DNA from: Reinekea sp. G2M2-21
Lineage (GTDB): Bacteria; Pseudomonadota; Gammaproteobacteria; Pseudomonadales; Natronospirillaceae
Length of the DNA stretch: 64,000 nucleotides
NCBI RefSeq assembly: GCF_015687175.1
Contig: NZ_JADPQG010000010.1
Span: 94,684-158,683 of the forward strand
Direction: 5' to 3'
Part shown: positions 38,235 to 45,748 of the stretch, piece after piece
Layout of the letters: the number at the start of each line of letters is the position of its first letter
Position numbering within the stretch: the stretch's first letter is position 1
Program-made: the position numbers and the translations under genes
The notes under the pieces: model-generated
Databases searched by the model: none
Told to the model about the DNA's origin: nothing
Seen by the model: only the letters and a program-made list of their open reading frames with translations

Positions 38235-38903
38235 ATGTTGTTTCCCGTTTTGAAAGATACACTCACTTTTTATTGGCAGAACTTAAAACTGCTCGCCGCG
38301 ATCATGCTGCCGTTGGTGATTCCGCTGGAACTGTTCAATATGGTGTTAGGCCTGACCTGGACTGCGGATGAGAACAATGTGCCTCAGTTGGTCGCCAGTA
38401 TCATGGCGCAGCTCATTGTTTACCCTATTTACCAGACGGCACTAGTACTGGCCGTCGCCGACCGGCTCGTGGGTAAAACACCAGACATCAAACAACTGTG
38501 GGCGCAGGGTGCCAACCTCTGGTTCATGATCGTATTGGCCAACGTTCTGTTTTATGTGGGTGTGTTCACTGGCCTGATTCTGCTGATCATCCCCGGTATT
38601 TTTCTGATGATTCGCTGGTCGCTGGTTGAGCAGAACATTGTCTTGAACCAGGAGAATCCCCTCGAAGCGTTGCGCAGCAGCTGGAAAGATACCTCGGACC
38701 ATTTCTGGCTCATTTTATTCGGCGGTCTTATCCTCGGAATCGGTGTGCTGCTGATCACCACCCCGATTTCAACCTTCATCAGCAACCTTAGCGACGGTTC
38801 ACCGGTGGCCATGTTCTTCCCGTCGGTACTGCAAAGCCTAACGTATCCTCTTTTTGTGGTGTTTTTAATGCGCGTCCGGCACTACATCCGGCATAAGGAA
38901 TAA
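38235..38903 (+). CDS. Multi-pass inner-membrane protein, YciC-like
   Basis: A 222-aa protein with five or six hydrophobic segments (about 18-40, 55-78, 92-128, 155-180, 190-212). The motif region GIFLMIRWSLVEQNIVLNQE followed by ALRSSW resembles the YciC/UPF0259 and DUF975-like membrane families, in which this short amphipathic stretch is conserved. Function unknown. I start at the ATG 38235 with AAAGG upstream rather than at TTG 38226. A strong hairpin follows the stop codon. Confidence 0.75.
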   Translation: MLFPVLKDTLTFYWQNLKLLAAIMLPLVIPLELFNMVLGLTWTADENNVPQLVASIMAQLIVYPIYQTALVLAVADRLVGKTPDIKQLWAQGANLWFMIVLANVLFYVGVFTGLILLIIPGIFLMIRWSLVEQNIVLNQENPLEALRSSWKDTSDHFWLILFGGLILGIGVLLITTPISTFISNLSDGSPVAMFFPSVLQSLTYPLFVVFLMRVRHYIRHKE

Positions 38904-38938
38904 CAGCTCGTATTCAACAATGACATTTATATTTTTAA

Positions 38939-38974
38939 AACCCGGTTCGCTTTCCATCTGCGCGGAACCGGGTT
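38939..38974. terminator. Strong hairpin between the membrane protein and the SDR gene
   Basis: A perfect 10-bp stem AACCCGGTTC/GAACCGGGTT with a 16-base loop. On the minus strand it is followed by TTTTAAAAATA; on the plus strand no T-tract follows. It may still slow or end plus-strand transcription, but the canonical direction is the other one. Confidence 0.5.
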
Positions 38975-39019
38975 CCCCGCTTAGACTGGTGAACCAAATC
39001 CGCACGGGGAGCACATAAC

Positions 39020-39769
39020 TTGAAACGCGCACTGGTTACCGGGCTGAACGGCCGACTTGCCCCACATTTGAAAATGGCACTGGAATCTAATGGCGTCACG
39101 GTCGTCTCCTTTGACCGGCAGCAACTGGACATCAACGACCCGGATCAGCAACGGAACTTCATTAGCCAGCAACAGATTAACGCGATCTTTCACCTGGCCA
39201 CCGGACCGGAAAGCTGGGTCGCCACCCTGGCTGGCATTGCCCATCAACATGATATTCCTTTTTTATTCACCAGCACCGAAAGTGTCTTTAACCCAGACAG
39301 TCGCGGACCATTCACCCCAGACCGACAACCCGATGCCACCAGTGATTACGGCGTGTATAAAATTGCCTGCGAACAGGCCGCATTAAACGCCAACCCTAAC
39401 AGCATCATCGCCCGCCTGGGCTGGCAAATGTTCGATACCTTTGAGCAGGATAATTTACTGACCCATGTCCGTGACATGCATAACGAAAAAGGTTATCTGA
39501 TCGCCAGCAGCCAATGGCTACCGGCTGTTGCGTTCGCCGGTCACACCATGGCGTGTCTGGTTGATCTAATGAAGGCTGCAAAGCCCGGAATTTATCATAT
39601 CGGCGGCAATGAACACGAACTCAGTTTTTATCAGCTGGTACAGCTCATAAACACGAAATACCAACTGAATTGGGATATTCGAGAAGGAGCAGACCCCGCA
39701 CGCGATGGTCGCATACTGGACGACCGGGTTGTGTGTGGCAATATTAAGGAAATACTTACCGCGCCATAG
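39020..39769 (+). CDS. NAD-dependent sugar epimerase/reductase (RmlD-like SDR)
   Basis: A 249-aa extended short-chain dehydrogenase. The Rossmann motif is RALVTGLNGRLAPHL, and the catalytic YxxxK is in YGVYKIACEQ. A serine is available in FLFTSTESVF. It resembles dTDP-4-dehydrorhamnose reductases in size and order, but substrate cannot be fixed. The TTG start at 39020 is supported by GGGGAG at a normal distance. Repeat copy C begins about 33 bp after its stop. Confidence 0.82.
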   Translation: MKRALVTGLNGRLAPHLKMALESNGVTVVSFDRQQLDINDPDQQRNFISQQQINAIFHLATGPESWVATLAGIAHQHDIPFLFTSTESVFNPDSRGPFTPDRQPDATSDYGVYKIACEQAALNANPNSIIARLGWQMFDTFEQDNLLTHVRDMHNEKGYLIASSQWLPAVAFAGHTMACLVDLMKAAKPGIYHIGGNEHELSFYQLVQLINTKYQLNWDIREGADPARDGRILDDRVVCGNIKEILTAP

Positions 39770-39801
39770 GGCACCTGTCACTCTGATTATTTTGGTTTTT
39801 G

Positions 39802-40444
39802 AAAAATGGATTTCTTGACGGGATTTTCTTTCCAAGAGGGCAGCCTCGAATGGTACTTACTTAAGCAGATGCAATTTATATCTATGGCATTTGCTTCATT
39901 TTGCGACTTTGTCTCGTTGGGAGATTTTCGCCGTCAAAGGGCCGAACCGGTCCGACGATTCGGGTTCGGCCCTTAACAATCCCAGCCGCCAAAAACGACT
40001 GATCACACTTCTCAATTTCGTCTTCGACAGGTCGTTCGCGACAGCCACCGAAACGTCGAACCGACTTTGCCGGCTCACTTGTTCGAGCATCCGTGCTTGA
40101 CCAACCTGTGAGACGTAAATTGCTTCGCGTAGTCGTTTGAAAGGCGGGTAAACATCAAGCGCTACCTTCTCGAAAACAAGTACGAACCAGAAAACTCCAT
40201 TTAGCCTGATCAGGTGCAAATAACCCTACCGTCGCATCTGCTTTGGCTTACTTAATTGTCACGTCGCAACGGATTCAAGGGCATGGTTGCCCTTGCAAGC
40301 GCCGCGCGTGCAGGGACGCACGCTCAAGCGACCGTTCGAAGAAAGTGGCAATTAAGGAAGTACACCAAAGCGGGCGACAGAAGGGGGTGCAAGGGGATCT
40401 CCCCTTGGAAAGAAAAATCCTCCAAGAGATCTTTTGATTAAAAA
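39802..40444 (-). repeat. MITE-like element, copy C (about 640 bp, inverted relative to A and B)
   Basis: Left end TTCTTGACGGGATTTTCTTT and right end GGAAAGAAAAATCCTCCAAG are inverted repeats of each other; the right end's reverse complement matches the left end of copy B over about 33 bp. The order of segments follows copy A read backwards. The long TTAAAATCGA hairpin of A and B is missing here. A different 12-bp-stem hairpin (AAGGGCCGAACC/GGTTCGGCCCTT, 39937-39974) is present instead elsewhere in the element. Confidence 0.78.
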
Positions 40445-40580
40445 TGGAATCATAGTCTTCAGAACAGATTTAGCACGCGAAGTAAAAATTCTCGGTGAAA
40501 CTTAGTCTCCGAATGACGTAAAAGTCTCAAATACATTGTAAATAAGCTTAAGTAAATACCGTACGGACTGCCCCAAATAG

Positions 40581-40875
40581 CACTCACTTAAGAAGATGCA
40601 ATTTATATCTTTGGCATTTGCTTCATTTTGCGACTTTGTTTCGTTGGGAGATTATCGCCGTCAAGGACCGCGTGTGCAGGGATGCACCCTCAAGCGACCG
40701 TTCGAAGAAAGTGTCTGACATGGCAGAACACCAAAGCGGAAAACAGAAGGGGTTAAAATCGATTAAAAGCGAAGCCCCAATGGGCTTCGATTCGATTTTA
40801 ACGACTTCACCTCTGGCGCAGGCCATTTCAAGGAGACCTCCCCTTGGAAAGAAAAACCTCCAAAAGATCCGGTCT
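40581..40875 (-). repeat. MITE-like element, copy D (about 295 bp, internally deleted)
   Basis: Lies in the same orientation as copy C and 137 bp from it. It starts with the AGATGCAATTTATATCT block, jumps from GTCAAGGACC directly to GTGCAGGGATGCAC (skipping roughly 230 bp of copy A), keeps the long TTAAAATCGA hairpin (about 40753-40803) and ends with CTCCCCTTGGAAAGAAAAAC. The left terminal repeat is missing. Confidence 0.75.
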
Positions 40876-41130
40876 TGAAGCGCTAAATCCGAATTGCCGA
40901 TTACGCCTCGCCCTAAACAAAAGAAATCACGCAGCTGGACTAAGTCGCAGGAGATTTCAAAAATTAAATTTACGTGATAACGGAAACTTCAAATGAGTGC
41001 CATTCCATTTTGACCCTGAGACTTTGGTCGTATTGAACTCACACCCCTATTCCCACACCGTATTCCGCCGTTTAGTAGACCAAAAAAACAAATAACAAAA
41101 ACAATAATACGAAGAGGGGTCTGATCTGCT
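40876..41130. other. Noncoding interval after repeat copy D
   Basis: No gene or clear signal is seen in this AT-rich stretch. It should hold the promoter of the gene at 41131. AGAGGGG lies about 12 bases before that ATG and may serve as its ribosome site. Confidence 0.4.
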
Positions 41131-41688
41131 ATGAATCTATGGTGGTTTATTTCTTCCAGTCGGCATTGCCGCTACGACGAACTGAAACAACGACGCTGTA
41201 TCGCACTGGGTTGGCCGGAGCTCGGTGAACTGTCTCGCTACATCAAAGACAAACCTGGTTGGGAGCGGCAATTTAAAACATTTATCCAACTGCGCGGCAA
41301 TCTGGCCTATGGGCCGCACTCACCTCAATGGACGGAAGCCGACCAGCATCTGAATGAAGGCATTCCAGCGGTGTTCTGGGACTTTATTCACATCAAAGCC
41401 GGGGATTATATCGTCGTCATGGAAACTGGCAGCCAGATCACGCTCGGCAATATCGAAGTCATGGGCATTGCCCAGGTCACCCGAGACGCGCTCAGCAGCT
41501 ACCACTTTGACGATCAGTTTCATCACGCGCATCAGGTCTGTGGCGGTCTGCAGTGGCACGACTGGAATCGTGCGCGACACGGTGAACTGGAAAAACCGAA
41601 ACAGTCGTTTAAGGCGCTGTTAAAAGACAACGAGCAACTCAGTAACGTGGCTGAGGCCTGGCAGGATCAACTTTCGGAAATTGCGTAG
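41131..41688 (+). CDS. Uncharacterised protein, possibly PUA/EVE-like fold
   Basis: A 185-aa cytoplasmic protein that I do not recognise. The pattern GDYIVVMETGSQITLGNIEV followed by GIAQVTRDALSSYHFDD and a tail HQVCGGLQWHDW resembles the small beta-barrel layout of EVE/PUA-like domains, which bind modified bases or RNA and occur at the N-termini of some restriction proteins. The N-terminus (LWWFISSS, RCIALGWPELGEL) also fits that group. The similarity is by eye and weak. It is a lone gene beside the repeat cluster. Confidence 0.7.
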   Translation: MNLWWFISSSRHCRYDELKQRRCIALGWPELGELSRYIKDKPGWERQFKTFIQLRGNLAYGPHSPQWTEADQHLNEGIPAVFWDFIHIKAGDYIVVMETGSQITLGNIEVMGIAQVTRDALSSYHFDDQFHHAHQVCGGLQWHDWNRARHGELEKPKQSFKALLKDNEQLSNVAEAWQDQLSEIA

Positions 41689-41735
41689 CGGACATGACTT
41701 CGGGCACACTGTGCATTTAAAAGAAGGACCGATCC

Positions 41736-42230
41736 ATGAATGCCCGAATTTTGCACCACCCGAGCAAGCGCTTTGTTGGTGTACAACGCACCATGACGTT
41801 TCAGGATAATCAGACGGCTCAATTGTGGCAGTCGTTTTTTCCACTGCTGTCAAAAATCGCACACCGGGTCGATGATCGTCGATACTCGCTGCAAGAGTAC
41901 CCTGCCCATCCGCAACAGGTTGGCGAAAAGAATTTGTCCTTTCAGAAATGGGCTTTGGTGGAAGTCAGTGAGTTCGACACGCTACCAAAACCGTTAACGA
42001 CATACATTATGGAAGGTGGCGACTACGCCGTGTTTGATTACGTCGGTTCTGCGCGCAATGCCATGCAGGTCTTCGGTATGATTTTTGGGCAATGGTTGCC
42101 CGCGTCAGATTACGAGCTGGATAATCGGGCACATTTTGAAATTCTGCCCGGGGATTACAACCCCCTCGCGGACGACGCCCGCGAGGAAATCTGGATACCG
42201 GTTATGCGCAAATCTGCAGGCGATTCCTGA
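41736..42230 (+). CDS. Stand-alone GyrI-like effector-binding protein
   Basis: A 164-aa protein resembling the GyrI/AraC effector-binding (SOUL-like) fold without a DNA-binding domain. Typical stretches are YIMEGGDYAVFDYVGSA, VFGMIFGQWLPASDYEL and the C-terminal EEIWIPVM with the conserved Glu and Pro. Family members bind hydrophobic small molecules, and some inhibit gyrase or sequester drugs. AAGGACCGATCC precedes the ATG. The same domain is fused to AraC in the regulator at 22401-23294. Confidence 0.85.
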   Translation: MNARILHHPSKRFVGVQRTMTFQDNQTAQLWQSFFPLLSKIAHRVDDRRYSLQEYPAHPQQVGEKNLSFQKWALVEVSEFDTLPKPLTTYIMEGGDYAVFDYVGSARNAMQVFGMIFGQWLPASDYELDNRAHFEILPGDYNPLADDAREEIWIPVMRKSAGDS

Positions 42231-42244
42231 CCGTTCGGCAATAC

Positions 42245-43201
42245 TCAGACGACTTTGGCCAATCGGTGTAAAGCCCGGTTGGCCATTTGCACCAGAGCGT
42301 TCGACGTCACCGGATGCTCCGGATCGAATTCCGCGATGGCATGACTGAATGTCACCTGATGGCGACCACCGGACTCTGAATTGTAGATATCAATGGAGGT
42401 CTGCAATTTCCGTACAATCTCATCGACGTGTTCTGAGCGTGCATTCACCAGCAATGCGGTAAATTCTTCACTGCCCAATCGCCCGACGACATCCGACTTA
42501 CGGAAAAAATGACGCAATTGACTGGCAAACACTTTCACGTGTTTGTCTTTTTCAAAGTCGCTGTCCAGATCCGGTACGTTAATTTTTTTCTTTACATCGA
42601 ACACCACTGCAACAGCAGGGTTTTTCTGCCGTTCACAGACGCGCAAGCTTTGCTCGGCAATGTTGAAGAAGCCATCGTTGATAGACATCTGCGTAAAACG
42701 ATCGAACTGCGACGCTTCCATAAACGACAATTCATTTTCAATCATCTCGGCCAGGTCGCGGAATACAGATTGATCGTGAGCGCTTAAGCCACGGGGTTCC
42801 CGGTCTGCAATACTTAACGCGCCGACACGGTACCCGCCCTTGCTGCGAATGGGGTAAGACGCAAAAAAGCGGATTTTGGGTTGGCTGACCACCAAAGGGT
42901 TGCCCGCGAAACGGTCATCGGCCATGGTATCGGGCACGACGAAAATATCGTTTTTCAAAATAGCGTAATTGGCCATGGCAATGTCGCGCGGGATGGAATC
43001 GCCATTCAGGCCATAACAGGATTTAAACCGTTGCCGGTCGGCATCTATGATCGAGAAATCAGCCATCGGTACGGCAAACATCCGTTGTGCAATACGGGTG
43101 ATACGGTCGAAACGTTCTTCCGATTCACCGCTCAGAATATTTAGCTTTTTTAAAGCCTCAAGCCGTTCTTCTTCGTCGTAGGGGCGAATAATGTCCTTCA
43201 T
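42245..43201 (-). CDS. GAF protein with degenerate GGDEF domain, probable c-di-GMP receptor
   Basis: A 318-aa cytoplasmic protein. A GAF domain (about 20-155: RITRIAQRMFAVPMADFSII, FFASYPIRSKGGYRVGALSI) is followed by a GGDEF-like domain (about 165-318). The catalytic signature is GSEEF instead of GGDEF, and the metal/substrate region around DVKKKINVPDLDSD is altered. The inhibitory-site RKSD is kept exactly five residues before GSEEF. It is clearly paralogous to the intact GAF-GGDEF protein at 43359-44324, and a tandem duplication is likely. Cyclase activity is doubtful; c-di-GMP binding is plausible. GGAGAAAAAG precedes the ATG. Confidence 0.88.
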   Translation of the reverse strand: MKDIIRPYDEEERLEALKKLNILSGESEERFDRITRIAQRMFAVPMADFSIIDADRQRFKSCYGLNGDSIPRDIAMANYAILKNDIFVVPDTMADDRFAGNPLVVSQPKIRFFASYPIRSKGGYRVGALSIADREPRGLSAHDQSVFRDLAEMIENELSFMEASQFDRFTQMSINDGFFNIAEQSLRVCERQKNPAVAVVFDVKKKINVPDLDSDFEKDKHVKVFASQLRHFFRKSDVVGRLGSEEFTALLVNARSEHVDEIVRKLQTSIDIYNSESGGRHQVTFSHAIAEFDPEHPVTSNALVQMANRALHRLAKVV

Positions 43202-43358
43202 CTTTTTCTCCGTCGCGTGACCACTGTAACGAATATAGTTCAGTTGAGAGACGGTGAAGGTTTATTTTTCAATTAGAACAGCGCAAGATTTCAACGGAAC
43301 ACCATTCAAGGGCATCTCCGAGTGCGCTTACGCCGAAAAAGGTCACGAATCATGCGGC

Positions 43359-44324
43359 TTAGCGGGGTTCCATATGCGCTTTTTCGCGATACATAGATTT
43401 ATCCGCTTCTTCGACTAATTGATGAATCGTCTTTGGGTGCTGCGGATCAAAAGTCGCCATGCCGACGGCGTAGTCGATCTGATACTGACGGTCAAATTTT
43501 TTATTCAGTTTGACGATAGAGTCATTCAATTTTTCGAGGACTTCCAACAACACCGGTGGACTGGTTTCCAGCAGCAGCACCGCAAATTCATCGCCGCCGA
43601 GCCGCCCGACCAAATCCGACTCGCGGAAAAACTGCTTCAATTCGGTGGCAAACAATGACAACACCCGGTCACCTTCCGCGTGCCCATACTCGTCATTAAT
43701 TTGCTTAAATTTGTTCAAGTCGAACATGGCAATACTGGCTTTGCTTTTGTGGCGTAAACACAAAGACAGGCTGTGTTCGGCGATGAGATAAAACCCACGA
43801 CGGTTGGACACACCAGTTAACTCATCCATGGTCGCCAAATGCAAGGCCGCTAACTCCCTTTCAACCATCCGGGCCATGTCTTCCAACATTTCGACGTCTT
43901 CTGGATGAAACACCCGAGCCACCTTATCGATGAGGCACAGGGTGCCAATGGCGTGCCCACTGGGGGTTTTAATCGGTGTACCGGCGTAAAAACGGATATT
44001 CGGATCTTCGGTCACCAGCGGGTTATCGTAAAAGCGTTCATCGGCTAGTGCATTGGGAATTACCAGCGTTTCCGGTTGCACAATCGCGTGCCCGCAAAAC
44101 GAGACATCTCGCGGCGTTTGTCGAACATCAACACCAAACGACGACTTGAACCACTGACGGTCTTCGTCGACGATACTGACCAGGGCAATGGGCACCTTGA
44201 ACATGCGTTTGGCCATCCGGGTCAGGCGGTCAAATCGCTCTTCGGGCTCGGTGTCCAGCAAGCTTAAACTGCGCAGAGCAATCAAACGCTCCTGTTCATT
44301 GTCCGGGATCGGGGGAGTCTTCAT
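43359..44324 (-). CDS. GAF-GGDEF diguanylate cyclase
   Basis: A 321-aa cytoplasmic protein. GAF domain (about 20-160: RLTRMAKRMFKVPIALVSIV, FYAGTPIKTPSGHAIGTLCL) plus an intact GGDEF domain (GRLGGDEF, metal-site MFDLNKFKQIND, inhibitory RESD five residues upstream). It should make c-di-GMP with feedback control. I took the ATG at 44324 because it matches the paralogue's N-terminus; a GTG at 44381 would add 19 residues. The degenerate paralogue follows 157 bp downstream on the same strand. Confidence 0.92.
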   Translation of the reverse strand: MKTPPIPDNEQERLIALRSLSLLDTEPEERFDRLTRMAKRMFKVPIALVSIVDEDRQWFKSSFGVDVRQTPRDVSFCGHAIVQPETLVIPNALADERFYDNPLVTEDPNIRFYAGTPIKTPSGHAIGTLCLIDKVARVFHPEDVEMLEDMARMVERELAALHLATMDELTGVSNRRGFYLIAEHSLSLCLRHKSKASIAMFDLNKFKQINDEYGHAEGDRVLSLFATELKQFFRESDLVGRLGGDEFAVLLLETSPPVLLEVLEKLNDSIVKLNKKFDRQYQIDYAVGMATFDPQHPKTIHQLVEEADKSMYREKAHMEPR

Positions 44325-44503
44325 GTAAGGTCCAAAGGTCAGCAATAGGTTCAGTATAGACACAAACCGGCCAGCGCTCACCAGTTCACTCAGTTCTTCG
44401 CCTTAAGTTGATCCAGCAACCTGATCAGTGCTGCTAAACTCGTTACTCAGGTCACAGCTCTCAAGGTCGTACAGCTATGCGTGTGTTGATAACAGGAAGG
44501 GTG

Positions 44504-45181
44504 ATGAAATCCGTCAGATCCCTCGCGTTCTTGTTGGTTCTGCCATTGTTATCGGGCGCTTTACAAGCGGAAATAAAGGTCGCTATTGATGAGGAGTACG
44601 TAAAACTGGCGCCTTACATCATTGATGACTTAATCGAGGCGTATAAATTGGCAAACATACCGGCCAGTTTCACGGTATTGCCCGGCTCACGGGCGATCGC
44701 CCTGGCAAATGTGGGCGAGTACGACGCCCTGGACGCCCGCTTCAAGAACACGGAACCGGTCAAGAATATGATTGCTATCGACGTGCCCATCTACTTGCAA
44801 AATGCCTATTACGCCTGGGGCATGGGCAAGGAAACCAACCTCGATTCGGAAGCGCTCAAAGACATGACGATATCTGCCAGCCGAGCCAGTGCCTTTGCGC
44901 AAGATCTGGCGAGCAAAGGTTACACCATCGTTTTTGTCGCTAACGAGGAGACGGCGTTAAAAATGGTATTGGCCGGACGTGTACAGGCAGCCCTGTACAG
45001 CGATTATATTTTTAACCAGCAAAAGGCAGCCGGTATCACCGGGCGTGCCAAAGCGGTATCTGCACCGTTGTACTCAGAATGGCTTTACCACCATGTTCAT
45101 AAAAGCCACGCCGACCTGGTGCCAGCGCTGGAAGCCGCCATTCGGGAATTGAAGGGTCAGGGCTTGTTTGGCCTACGATAA
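44504..45181 (+). CDS. Periplasmic solute-binding protein, family 3
   Basis: A 225-aa secreted protein. The signal peptide (SLAFLLVLPLLSGALQA) precedes a binding-protein fold like that of amino-acid-type SBP family 3 (e.g. VAIDEEYVKLAPYIIDD, FTVLPGSRAIALANVGEYDA, YIFNQQKAAGITGRA). No ABC permease or ATPase is nearby, so it is an orphan receptor or part of a signalling system. ATG 44504 follows AGGAAGG by three bases; an ATG at 44477 is the alternative. The 3' end overlaps the convergent exonuclease gene by 9 bp. Confidence 0.82.
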   Translation: MKSVRSLAFLLVLPLLSGALQAEIKVAIDEEYVKLAPYIIDDLIEAYKLANIPASFTVLPGSRAIALANVGEYDALDARFKNTEPVKNMIAIDVPIYLQNAYYAWGMGKETNLDSEALKDMTISASRASAFAQDLASKGYTIVFVANEETALKMVLAGRVQAALYSDYIFNQQKAAGITGRAKAVSAPLYSEWLYHHVHKSHADLVPALEAAIRELKGQGLFGLR

Positions 45182-45748
45182 TTGCTGCGCACAAAACAGT
45201 TCAGCCGTGGCAAGCGCATCGCTGAGAGCATGATGTTGTCGGTACAGTGGCAGCCCATAACGCGCCCGGCATGCGTTCAAACTCAACTGCACCTGGCTAT
45301 CCAACGGATCGTCCTTATGCTTGTCGCGTTCCAACACGAGTGTGTCGTAGACGGGAACCTTAGGCAGCGACACACCCAAACGGCGGGCATAGGTTGTCAG
45401 GAACTTCATATCGATAGTGGCGTGATGAAACACCCAGGCATCGGCCAGCAGTTCATGACTTAACCGCCGCAACCAATCTGCGAGCGACTCACCTTGAGAT
45501 TCTCGTTGGGTATCGGTGATGAGATGAATATGGGCGGAATCCCCTACATCGTCGGCCATCAGACTCGAGGGTAAAAAATAGTGATGTTCGGCGCTGCCTA
45601 GCTGAACCCGCCCTTGATGAATCTGCACACAGCCCGCGCTGACAATGGAATCCGCTTCCGGATTCAACCCGGTCATTTCCAGATCAATCACCAGATAGCG
45701 GGTTTCCGGGAAGGCTTTCTTTTGTAAGCGTATCCGACTAAACACCAC
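45173..45748 (-). CDS. DnaQ-like 3'-5' exonuclease (DEDDh)
   Basis: A 191-aa exonuclease of the polymerase III epsilon superfamily. ExoI motif VIDLEMTGLNPEAD (D and E), ExoII around VFHHATIDMKFL (Asp), and ExoIII with His and Asp in HHALSDALATAEL. It is shorter than true DnaQ and lacks the polymerase-binding tail, so it is a DnaQ-like nuclease rather than the replicative proofreader. It starts 11 bp inside the end of the CBS/DUF294 gene, so the two are coupled. In other marine gammaproteobacteria this pair accompanies the same symporter. Confidence 0.9.
   Translation of the reverse strand: MVFSRIRLQKKAFPETRYLVIDLEMTGLNPEADSIVSAGCVQIHQGRVQLGSAEHHYFLPSSLMADDVGDSAHIHLITDTQRESQGESLADWLRRLSHELLADAWVFHHATIDMKFLTTYARRLGVSLPKVPVYDTLVLERDKHKDDPLDSQVQLSLNACRARYGLPLYRQHHALSDALATAELFCAQQLS

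Noticed and set aside
40256..40441. Plus-strand 61-residue frame with a related peptide
   Set aside because: Inside repeat copy C, with no ribosome site and no conserved length. Rejected for the same reason.
39802..40875. CRISPR array
   Set aside because: The repeats here are hundreds of bases long, few, diverged and mosaic, without regular short direct repeats or spacers. No cas genes are present.
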